A DNA stretch of 33,198 nucleotides from assembly GCA_009780695.1 (NCBI GenBank), contig WQZN01000025.1, positions 1 through 33,198 on the forward strand, given 5' to 3'. The translations under genes and the position numbers were made by a program. This DNA is from Microbacteriaceae bacterium. Lineage in GTDB: Bacteria > Actinomycetota > Actinomycetes > Actinomycetales > Microbacteriaceae. Shown piece by piece: positions 8,948 through 16,700 of this stretch; within the stretch, counting starts at the first letter, position 1, and every line of letters begins with the position of its first letter. The notes beneath the pieces were generated by a model. It searched no databases. It saw only the letters and a list, made by a program, of their open reading frames with translations, and was not told the DNA's origin.

Positions 8948-10237
8948 ATGAAGCATCGATCGCTCGTCACGCTCACTCTCGCCGCAGCCGGGGCCACCGC
9001 CCTGGCGGTGTCGGGCACGGCCCCCGCCCTCGCGGCCTCGTCACCGCAGACCGGCGGTGTGTACTCGGTCCATCCGATCGTCGTGAAGGCCGGGCTGCCG
9101 GAAGTGGCGGTCGGGCCGACGCTCACGCCCGAGCAGTGCCTCGCGCAGAACAACGGCCGCGACGCGTGCCAGACCCCGCAGAGCATCCGCGCGGCCTACG
9201 ACATCCCCGCGACCATCGACGGCGTCCCCGCCGGGACGGGCCAGACGATCGTCATCATCGACGCGTTCGGCAGCCCGACCGTCCAGTCCGACCTCGCGAC
9301 GTTCTCACAGGCCTTCGGCCTGCCCGCCGCCGACCTGTCGGTCATCTACCCCGGCGGCAAGCCGACCTGGACGGGCAAGGGCACGCAGCTCGACTGGGCG
9401 CAGGAGACCTCGCTCGACGTCCAGTGGGCGCACGCGGTCGCGCCGGGCGCGAAGATCGACCTGGTGGTCGCGGCGAACGACCACGGCGCCACGATCGACA
9501 ACGCCGAGCAGTACGTGGCCGATCAGAAGCTCGGCAACGTGCTGTCGATGAGCTACGGCGAGGCCGACAACCTCATCTCGTCGCCGACCGCGAACAACGG
9601 CCAGACCTCCCAGGCGCGGAAGGCCTTCGCGCAGGCGGCGGCCGAGGGCATCTCGCTGTTCGCCTCCTCCGGCGATGCCGGCTCGGACAACGGCGCGGGC
9701 TTCGCGAACTACTCCTACCCAGCCTCCGACCCGAACGTCACGTCCGTCGGCGGAACCGACCTGTGGGTCGGCAGCGGCCTCGACCAGCCGCGTGAGACGG
9801 TCTGGGGCGACTACGCGACCTGTCCGCTGACCTGTGCCTTCGGCGTCACGGGTGAGACCGGCGGTGCGCAGAGCCTGTTCGACACCAAGGCGGGCTCGGA
9901 TGTCTCGTACAACGCGGGCGTCTACACCGGGGTGCTGACCTACCTCGGCTTCATGGGCGGCGCGAACAACGGGTTCTACTACTTCGGCGGCACCTCCGCG
10001 GGCTCGCCGCAGTGGGCGGCGCTCACGGCGGACACGATCCAGGCGGTCGGCCACCCGGTCGGCAAGGTCGCGAGCTACGCGGCGGGCTGGGCGGCATCGC
10101 GCGTGCTGCACGACGTGACCGTCGGCAGCAACACGACCGCGACCTTCGGCGGCGGGTACTCGGCCACGGCCGGCTGGGACCAGCCGACCGGCTGGGGCAC
10201 CCCGGACGTCGGGCGCATCATCGCGGCGCTGCAGTAG
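8948..10237 (+). CDS. Secreted S53 family (sedolisin-like) serine peptidase
   Basis: 429-residue exported peptidase. Residues 1-29 are a signal peptide (KHRS, hydrophobic core, APALAA cleavage region). The sedolisin catalytic set is complete and correctly spaced: E153 and D157 in WAQETSLDVQWAHAVAP, D243 in SSGDAGSD and S350 in GGTSAGSPQWA; E153-D157 and D157-D243 spacings equal those of sedolisin (4 and 86). The C-terminal HDVTVGSN and GWDQPTGWGTPD match the Ca2+ site. S53 enzymes usually work at acid pH and carry a propeptide of well over 100 residues; only about 45 residues separate the signal peptide from the catalytic fold here. AGGGAG precedes the ATG. The substrate is unknown. It has its own promoter and terminator. 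Confidence 0.93.
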   Translation: MKHRSLVTLTLAAAGATALAVSGTAPALAASSPQTGGVYSVHPIVVKAGLPEVAVGPTLTPEQCLAQNNGRDACQTPQSIRAAYDIPATIDGVPAGTGQTIVIIDAFGSPTVQSDLATFSQAFGLPAADLSVIYPGGKPTWTGKGTQLDWAQETSLDVQWAHAVAPGAKIDLVVAANDHGATIDNAEQYVADQKLGNVLSMSYGEADNLISSPTANNGQTSQARKAFAQAAAEGISLFASSGDAGSDNGAGFANYSYPASDPNVTSVGGTDLWVGSGLDQPRETVWGDYATCPLTCAFGVTGETGGAQSLFDTKAGSDVSYNAGVYTGVLTYLGFMGGANNGFYYFGGTSAGSPQWAALTADTIQAVGHPVGKVASYAAGWAASRVLHDVTVGSNTTATFGGGYSATAGWDQPTGWGTPDVGRIIAALQ

Positions 10238-10251
10238 CGGACATCCTCACC

Positions 10252-10288
10252 AGCGGTCCCGGCTTCCTGCGTGGCGGCCGGGACCGCT
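10252..10288 (+). terminator. Terminator of the S53 peptidase gene
   Basis: Perfect 12-bp stem (AGCGGTCCCGGC with its complement at 10277-10288) around a 13-nt loop, 14 nt past the stop. No U run follows. Confidence 0.7.
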
Positions 10289-10343
10289 CTGTGCCGCCGC
10301 TCGGCGGCCGGCATGGGTTAGCGATCACTTCGCCCATTCATAA

Positions 10344-10370
10344 GGTTCTTTGAACCGGCATGCTTAATTT
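10344..10370 (+). promoter_or_regulatory. Promoter and palindrome ahead of the flavin redox operon
   Basis: TAATTT (10365-10370) lies exactly six bases before the ATG at 10377, and the bases between are CCTCCT, which cannot act as Shine-Dalgarno, so the mRNA is probably leaderless. Just upstream is the palindrome GGTTC-TTT-GAACC (10344-10356) overlapping the -35 position, a possible operator. Confidence 0.5.
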
Positions 10371-10376
10371 CCTCCT

Positions 10377-11675
10377 ATGAAACGCGGCCTGGCGACGGTG
10401 CTGGCGATCGCGGGCGGTCTCGCCGTCGTCGCGCTGTGGTGGCCGTCGGCCGTGGTGACCGCATCGGCGCCCGCCCTCGTCGTGGCCGTCGCCGAGCTCG
10501 CCGGCATGATCGGCTCGTACCTCGTCTGCGTGCAGCTGCTGCTCGTCGCCCGGGTGCCGTGGCTCGAGCGGGCGATCGGCCTCGACCGGCTCGTCGCGTG
10601 GCACCGCACCGTCGGGGCGGCGACGCTGTTCCTCGTGCTCGCGCACGTCGCGTTCATGACGCTGAACCAGTGGATCACCGGCGGCGGCGACCCCGTGAGC
10701 GCCTACCTCGGGCTGTTCCGCGTCTACCCCGACATGCTCACCGCGACCATCGGCACGGCCGCGATCCTGCTCGCGGGTCTGATCAGCGCCCGCGCCCTGC
10801 GCGCCCTGCTGCCGTACGAGCTCTGGTATTGGGTGCACGTGACCACGTACGTCGCGATCTTCCTCACCTTCCTGCACCAGATCAGCGCCGGGCCCGTGTT
10901 CGTCGGGCATCCGCTCAACCGGGCGATCTGGATGACGATGTACGGCCTCACCGCCGCGAGCATCGTGTGGTGGCGGGCGCTGCTGCCCGTGCTGCGCTTC
11001 GAGACGCACCGCTTCGAGGTCGTCGCCGTCGTGCCCGAGTCGCCGCGCATGACGAGCGTGTGGATCCGCTCGCGCAGCCCCGAGCTGCTGCGCGCCGCGC
11101 CCGGCCAGTTCATGCTGTTCCGCTTCCTCGCCTGGGGGCACCTGCTCACGGCGCACCCGTACTCGCTCTCGAACGTGCCCGCCGACGGGCTGATCCGCAT
11201 CACCGTCGCCGACCTCGGCGACCACTCCGGCCGGCTGCGCGAGCTGCGCCCCGGCGTCAAGGTGCTGATCGAGGGGCCGTTCGGCGGGTTCGTCGGCCGC
11301 CGAGCCGCCGGGCCCGTGCTGCTCGTCGCGGGCGGCGCAGGCATCGGCCCGATCCGCGGGCTCGCCGAGCAGTTCGCGCAGATGGGCCGCTCGGTCGTGC
11401 TCGTCTACCGAGCGAGCCGCGGCGACGACCTCGCGCTCTACCACGAGCTCGAGCGGCTGCCCGGCGTCTACCTCGTCCCGCTCGTCGGCCGCCGCAGCGA
11501 GCTCGGCTACGACCCGCTCGACACCGGTTCGCTCGGGCGGCACGTGCCCGACGCGGTCTACCGCGAGGCCTTCATCTGCGGCCCCTCGGCCATGATCGAG
11601 AGGACCGCCGCGAGCCTGCGCGCCCTCGGCGTCGCCGACAGCCGCATCCACTTCGAGGAGCTGAGCTTCGCATGA
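10377..11675 (+). CDS. Ferric-reductase-like transmembrane flavocytochrome
   Basis: 432 residues. The N-terminal half has about six membrane helices with four histidines spaced as in bis-haem ferric reductases: H76 and H90 (WHRTVGAATLFLVLAHV) and H154 and H167 (WVHVTTYVAIFLTFLHQ). The C-terminal half is an FNR-type reductase with an FAD site HPYSLSN at 260-266, the nucleotide site GGAGIGPIRGL at 319-329, and FICGPSAM near the end. Such proteins take electrons from cytoplasmic NAD(P)H, pass them through FAD and two haems, and deliver them across the membrane. It overlaps the next gene by ATGA, and FMN_bind plus ApbE follow, so the acceptor is probably the covalent flavin of the next protein, not necessarily iron. 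The family is sure; the acceptor is inferred. Confidence 0.9.
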   Translation: MKRGLATVLAIAGGLAVVALWWPSAVVTASAPALVVAVAELAGMIGSYLVCVQLLLVARVPWLERAIGLDRLVAWHRTVGAATLFLVLAHVAFMTLNQWITGGGDPVSAYLGLFRVYPDMLTATIGTAAILLAGLISARALRALLPYELWYWVHVTTYVAIFLTFLHQISAGPVFVGHPLNRAIWMTMYGLTAASIVWWRALLPVLRFETHRFEVVAVVPESPRMTSVWIRSRSPELLRAAPGQFMLFRFLAWGHLLTAHPYSLSNVPADGLIRITVADLGDHSGRLRELRPGVKVLIEGPFGGFVGRRAAGPVLLVAGGAGIGPIRGLAEQFAQMGRSVVLVYRASRGDDLALYHELERLPGVYLVPLVGRRSELGYDPLDTGSLGRHVPDAVYREAFICGPSAMIERTAASLRALGVADSRIHFEELSFA

Positions 11676-12196
11676 CCCGCAGATGGCAGGGCACGGCGCT
11701 GTTCGCCGTGATCATGGCCGGCATCTCGGCGACCGTGGCCGGGCGGCTGATCGTCGGCGGCGACAGCCTCGCCGCCGCGCTGCCGCAGCCCGGCACGGGG
11801 GCCGGGTCCGCATCGGGTTCGCAGGGCGGCGGGGCGGATGCCTCGAGCGGAGCACCGTCGCCGAGCCCGTCCTCCGCCGCCGGCGGGTCCTCGGCGGGCG
11901 GCGGTGCGGCGGCATCCGGCGGCACGACCACCGTGAACGGCGACACCGAGCAGACCGTCTACGGCCCCGTGCAGGTCGCCGTCACCTTCTCCGGCTCGAA
12001 GATCACCGGGGTGCAGACGCTGCAGGCGCCGATGGGCGGCGGCCGCGACCAGATGCTCACGCAGTACGCGACGCCGCAGCTCGCGCAGGAGGTCGTGAAC
12101 TCGCAGTCGGCGCGCGTCGACACGATCTCGGGCGCGACGTACACGTCAGAGGGCTATCTCGCCTCGGTCCAGTCCGCGATCGACAAGCACAAGTGA
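11672..12196 (+). CDS. FMN-binding domain protein with SGAT flavinylation motif
   Basis: 174 residues. An N-terminal membrane anchor or signal segment (about residues 8-30) is followed by a 55-residue Ser/Gly/Ala/Pro-rich linker (about 40-95) and a small FMN_bind domain. The domain ends with DTISGATYTS; the threonine T156 in SGAT is where ApbE attaches FMN through a phosphodiester bond in this family (as in NqrC, RnfG and PplA). The linker suggests the flavin is held outside the membrane at some distance. No lipobox cysteine is seen. The start overlaps the reductase stop (ATGA) and the stop overlaps the apbE start (GTGA), so all three are translationally coupled. The protein is encoded in a simple-sequence, GC-rich stretch. 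Confidence 0.9.
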   Translation: MTRRWQGTALFAVIMAGISATVAGRLIVGGDSLAAALPQPGTGAGSASGSQGGGADASSGAPSPSPSSAAGGSSAGGGAAASGGTTTVNGDTEQTVYGPVQVAVTFSGSKITGVQTLQAPMGGGRDQMLTQYATPQLAQEVVNSQSARVDTISGATYTSEGYLASVQSAIDKHK

Positions 12197-12930
12197 CCGC
12201 GTTCACCCACCGCACGATGGGCACGGTCGTCTCGCTCGACCTGCGCTCCCCCGCGCCCGACGGGCTCGTGGCGCGCGCGTTCGAGCTCTTCGACGAGGCG
12301 GATGCCCGGTTCTCCCCGTTCCGCGCCGACAGCGAGCTCTCGCGCCTCGGCCGCGGCGAGCTCGACGAAAACGAGCTCAGCGCGGAGCTGCGCGAGGTGC
12401 TCGCTCTCGGCGACGCGTTCGAACGGGCGAGCGGCGGCGCGTTCACGCTGCATCCGGCCGGCACGCTCGACGCGAACGGCGTCGTGAAGGGCTGGGCGGC
12501 GCAGCGCGCGGCAGGCGCCCTCGCCGCGGGCGGCGCGCGCGACTTCTGCCTCAACGCCGGCGGCGACCTGGTGTGCCGCGGGGTGCCGGGGGCCGGGCGG
12601 CGCTGGCAGGCGGGCATCCGGCATCCGCACGACCCCGCGCGCCTGCTCGGCGTGATCGTGCTCGACGAGGCCGCGATGGCGACGTCGGGCGCGTACGAGC
12701 GCGGAGCGCACATCACCGACGGGCGCTCGGGTGCCGCCGCCGCGCACTGGCAGTCGGTCACGGTGATCGATCGCGACCTGAGCGTGGCGGATGTCCTGGC
12801 CACCGCGGTCTTTGCGATGGGCGCGGACGGGCCGACGTGGGCGCACGCCGAATTCGGCGCATCCGTCATCGCCCTCGACGCGGCGGGCGCGCTCACCGTG
12901 GTCGGCTCCGTCGAATGGGCGCACGACTAA
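12193..12930 (+). CDS. apbE: FAD:protein FMN transferase
   Basis: 245 residues, rather short for ApbE (commonly about 300 or more, because a signal peptide and N-terminal part are missing). It moves the FMN half of FAD onto a threonine of partner proteins. Visible family motifs: HRTMGTVVSLDL at the N-terminus, ASGGAFTLHPAG, DANGVVKGWAAQ, LNAGGDLVCRG, MATSGAYERGAHITDGRSG and the Mg2+-binding ADVLATAVFAMG. No signal peptide is present, so it would act in the cytoplasm before export of its target, or the target is flavinylated some other way. GTG at 12193 overlaps the preceding stop. Its stop codon is the first part of an iron-box-like sequence. Confidence 0.92.
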   Translation: MTAFTHRTMGTVVSLDLRSPAPDGLVARAFELFDEADARFSPFRADSELSRLGRGELDENELSAELREVLALGDAFERASGGAFTLHPAGTLDANGVVKGWAAQRAAGALAAGGARDFCLNAGGDLVCRGVPGAGRRWQAGIRHPHDPARLLGVIVLDEAAMATSGAYERGAHITDGRSGAAAAHWQSVTVIDRDLSVADVLATAVFAMGADGPTWAHAEFGASVIALDAAGALTVVGSVEWAHD

Positions 12931-12946
12931 GGCAAGCCTCAGTTAA
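12928..12946 (+). promoter_or_regulatory. Candidate DtxR/IdeR iron box 1
   Basis: TAAGGCAAGCCTCAGTTAA matches 13 of 19 positions of the DtxR/IdeR consensus TTAGGTTAGCCTAACCTAA. It starts at the apbE stop codon and is centred about 54 bp before the likely transcript start of the metal transporter gene. Confidence 0.5.
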
Positions 12947-12977
12947 GAAGCCGCATTCTGAGGCGCTGATCAGGGGT

Positions 12978-12996
12978 TTAGGCTCGCCTCACCTTG
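12978..12996 (+). promoter_or_regulatory. Candidate DtxR/IdeR iron box 2 over a -10 box
   Basis: TTAGGCTCGCCTCACCTTG matches 14 of 19 consensus positions. It includes TAGGCT (12979-12984), a good -10 box for the gene starting at 13033. Its centre is 50 bp from that of box 1. Confidence 0.55.
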
Positions 12997-13032
12997 CTGG
13001 CGGCGCACCGCCATCGGTGCTTCCATGGACTC

Positions 13033-13626
13033 ATGACGAACGCGCTGTCGCCCATCCGCGCCCTTCTCGGAACCTCCGACGGGGCCGCGACCGAGAGCCT
13101 CGCCTCGCGCCTGAACTGGCTGCGCGCGGGCGTGCTCGGCGCCAACGACGGCATCGTGTCGGTCGCCGCGGTCGTCATCGGCGTCGCCGGTGCGACGACG
13201 TCATCCCACGCGATCCTGCTCGCGGGCGCCGCCGCCCTCATCGGCGGCGCGCTCTCGATGGCCCTCGGCGAGTTCGTCTCGGTGAGCTCGCAGCGCGACG
13301 CGATCACCGCGCGCATCGCGCGCGGCGAGGACGGCGAGGACCTCGAGGACGTCAGCCCCGTGCACGCCGCCCTCGCCTCGCTCATCGCCTTCTTCGTCGG
13401 CGGCCTGCTGCCGTTCCTGTGCGCCGTGCTCGTGCCGGTGCCCCCGCGCGTCCCGGTCACCTTCGCCGCCGTGCTCGTGGCGCTCGCCATCACGGGCTGG
13501 CTCGGCGCGCGCTTCGGCGACGCTCCCCCGGTGCGCGCCACGATCCGTGTCGTCATCGGCGGCGCGATCGCCCTCGCCATCACCTTCGGCCTCGGCGCGC
13601 TGCTCGGCACCGCGGTCGGCGCCTGA
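13033..13626 (+). CDS. VIT1/CCC1 family Fe2+/Mn2+ transporter
   Basis: 197-residue membrane protein. The first helix is RLNWLRAGVLGANDGIVSVA, the hallmark of the VIT/CCC1 family, and helix 2 has GGALSMALGEFVSVSSQRDA, with the conserved metal-site and SMxxGEYxS-like residues. Three more hydrophobic segments follow. Plant and yeast relatives load iron and manganese into vacuoles; bacterial ones are thought to export Fe2+ or Mn2+. The cytoplasmic metal-binding loop between helices 2 and 3 is short. I chose ATG 13033 over an upstream in-frame ATG at 12994, because the latter would lie next to the -10 box inside iron box 2. No strong Shine-Dalgarno is seen. Metal type is inferred from the iron boxes. 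Confidence 0.88.
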   Translation: MTNALSPIRALLGTSDGAATESLASRLNWLRAGVLGANDGIVSVAAVVIGVAGATTSSHAILLAGAAALIGGALSMALGEFVSVSSQRDAITARIARGEDGEDLEDVSPVHAALASLIAFFVGGLLPFLCAVLVPVPPRVPVTFAAVLVALAITGWLGARFGDAPPVRATIRVVIGGAIALAITFGLGALLGTAVGA

Positions 13627-13633
13627 CCCCGTC

Positions 13634-13703
13634 GGGCACATTTTCTACTGTGGGGCATATCCGAACCGAGGTTCGGATATGCCCCACAGTAGAAAATGTG
13701 CCC
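13634..13703. repeat. 70-bp perfect inverted repeat at convergent junction
   Basis: Arms 13634-13667 and 13670-13703 (34 nt each) are perfect complements with only two unpaired centre bases. The right arm and its flank also hold TGCCCCACAGT twice, at 13680 and 13699, 19 bp apart. It lies 8 bp past the metal transporter stop and 43 bp from the mfd stop on the other strand. It may act as a two-way terminator; the long, perfect arms without a U run are unusual. Confidence 0.9.
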
Positions 13704-13745
13704 CACAGTTGGGTTCTGCGCCCGCAGTGACGGCGCACGACCGGG

Positions 13746-16700
13746 TCAGGCCGTCTGCGCCTCGGGCTCGGCTTCCTTCTCGGGCAGGGGGAAGATCGCC
13801 TTCAGCAGGTCGCCGACCCAGGTGATGAGGTCGGCATCCGCCATCGGCCGGCCGTCGACCTGCTTGATCGGCACCGAGATCGCGCGCTGCTGCTGGAAGT
13901 GCTTCGCGCCGGGGTACATGCGCTGCAGCCGCACCTGGATCGAGTCGGCGAGGTCGGCCGGCACGATGCGCAGGTTCGAGCCCATCGTCACGACCTCGCC
14001 CAGGCCCGCGAGCTGGGCGTGGCGCCGCAGCCGCGCCACCGCGACGAGGTTCCGCACGGGCTCGGGCAGCTCGCCGTACCGGTCGGTGAGCTCGTCGATG
14101 ACGAGCTCGATCGCGTTGTCGCGGGCGTTCGGGCCGGATGCCGCCGAGAACTTCTGGTACGCCTCGAGCCTGAGGCGCTCGGAGTCGATGTAGTCCTCGG
14201 GGATGTGCGCGTCGACCGGCAGCTCGAGCCGCAGCTCGGTCTGGCCCTCGGCGACGTCGCCGCGGAACTGCCCGACCGCCTCGCCGATCATCCTCAGATA
14301 CAGGTCGAAGCCCACGCCCGCGATGTGACCCGACTGCTCGCCGCCGAGCAGGTTGCCCGCCCCGCGGATCTCGAGGTCCTTGAGGGCGATCTGCATGCCC
14401 GAGCCGAGGTCGTTGTTGGCCGCGAGGGTCGAGAGGCGGTCGTGCGCGGTCTCGGAGAGCGGGCGGTCCTCGTCCCACAGGAAGTACGCGTAGGCGCGCT
14501 CGCGCCCGCGGCCGACCCGGCCGCGCAGCTGGTGCAGCTGGCTGAGGCCGTACTTGTCGGCGCGGTCGATGATGATCGTGTTCGCGTTCGAGATGTCGAG
14601 GCCGGTCTCGATGATGGTCGTCGAGACGAGCACGTCGAACTTGCGCTCCCAGAAGTCGACGACGATCTGCTCGAGCGTGTGCTCGTTCATCTGGCCGTGG
14701 GCGACGGCGATGCGGGCCTCGGGCACGAGCTCGGCGAGCTGAGACGCCACACGGTTGATCGACGCGACGCGGTTGTGCACGAAGAACACCTGGCCCTCGC
14801 GCAGCAGCTCGCGGCGGATGGCCGCGCCGACCTGCTTGTCGCTGTACGGGCCGACGAAGGTGAGGATCGGATGCCGGTCCTCGGGCGGCGTCGCGAGGGT
14901 CGACATCTCGCGGATGCCGGTCACCGCCATCTCGAGCGTGCGCGGGATCGGGGTCGCGCTCATGGCGAGCACGTCGACGTTCGTCTTGAGCTTCTTCAGG
15001 GCGTCCTTGTGCTCGACGCCGAAGCGCTGCTCCTCGTCGACGACCACGAGGCCGATGTCTTTGAAGGTCACGCCCTTGGCGAGCAGGCGGTGTGTGCCGA
15101 TGACGACGTCGACCGTGCCGTCGGCGAGACCGTCGAGCACCTCCTTCGACTCCTTGTCGGTCTGGAACCGGCTGAGCTGGCGCAGGTGCACGGGGAAGCC
15201 CGCGAAGCGCTCCTGGAAGGTCTCGAAGTGCTGCTTGACGAGCAGCGTCGTCGGCACGAGCACGGCGACCTGCTTGCCGCCCTGCACCGCCTTGAACGCG
15301 GCGCGCACGGCGATCTCGGTCTTGCCGAAGCCGACGTCGCCCGAGATGAGGCGGTCCATCGGGATCGGCCGCTCCATGTCGGCCTTGACCTCGTCGATCG
15401 TCTGCAGCTGGTCGGGCGTCTCGGCGAAGGGGAACGCGTCTTCCAGTTCCTGCTGCCAGGGCGTGTCCTGCGGGAAGGCGAAGCCCCGCGCCGCCATGCG
15501 CGCCGAATACAGCTTCACGAGCTCGACGGCGATGTCGCGCACGGCCTTGCGCGCCTTGGTCTTCGCCGCGGCCCAGTCGCTGCCGCCCATCTTCGAGAGC
15601 GCCGGCTCCTCCCCGCCGACGTAGCGCGTCAGCAGGTCGAGCTGGTCGGTCGGCACGAAGAGCTTGTCGCGCGGGCCCCCGCGCTTGCTCGGCGCGTATT
15701 CGAGCACGAGGTACTCGCGCTTCGTCTTGACAGCGTTCCGGCCGCCCGACGAGACCTCGCGCTGCACGAGCTCGACGAACTTGCCGATGCCGTGGGTCTG
15801 GTGCACGACGATGTCGCCCGCCTTGAGCTGCAGCGGGTCGACGACGTTCTTGCGGCGGCTGCCGAGCTTCTTCACCTGGCGGCTGTCGTAGCCGATGGTG
15901 CGCCCGTAGAACTCGGTCTCGCCGATCAGCGCGAGCTTCTCTTCCGGCAGCTCGAAGCCGTGCTCGACGGCGGCCTTGATCAGGTAGGCGACGCCGGGTT
16001 CGGCATCCGCCGGGTAGTCGTCGACGACGCGCGCCGCGAAGCCGAACTCGGCGAGCACGTCGGATGCCCGCCCCACGAGCCCCTGGCCGGCCGCCGCGAT
16101 CGCGACGCGCCAGCCCGCCTGCAGCAGTTCGCCGACGTGCTCGAGCGCGCCCGTGACGTTGCCCGAGTAGCTCGGCACGGCGTTGCCGGCGAGGCGCACC
16201 GCGTCGCCGCCCTCGCCCGCGTCGAAGGTCGAGACGGTCCACCACGGGTCGTCGGGTGCGCTCGCCTTGAGGGCGGAGAGCGTCATGAAGTCGCCGGCGT
16301 CGAGGTCGATCGGGGCGGCGGCGCCGACCGTCGCGGCGCTCCACGCGGCGGCGAGGAATTCGCGGTTCGTCTCGGCGAGGCTGACGGCGCGGGTCGCGAC
16401 GCGCTCGGGCGAGATCACCGCGATCGCGGCGCCTTCCGGCAGGTAGTGCGTGAGCGGCACGAGGCGGTCGACGAGCGCGGGCGCGAGCGATTCCATGCCT
16501 TCGACCGGGATGCCCTGGCCGACGCGCTCGAGCAGGCTCGACAGCCCCGGGAACTCGTGCTGCATCTCGCGGGCGCGCTGGCGCACGCTCTCGGAGAGCA
16601 GCAGCTCGCGGCTCGGGGGCAGGGTCGCGCGCCGGACCGGTTCCTGCAGCGAACGCTGGTCGGCGACCGAGAACCAGCGGATCTGATCGACCTCGTCGCC

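Noticed and set aside
12994..13032. Upstream in-frame ATG for the VIT1/CCC1 gene
   Set aside because: The ATG lies inside iron box 2, about ten bases from the -10 box, and encodes a His/Arg/Cys-rich lead not seen in the family.
13634..13703. Long palindrome read as an insertion sequence or transposon end
   Set aside because: No transposase, target duplication or second copy is visible in the window, so I call it only a repeat.
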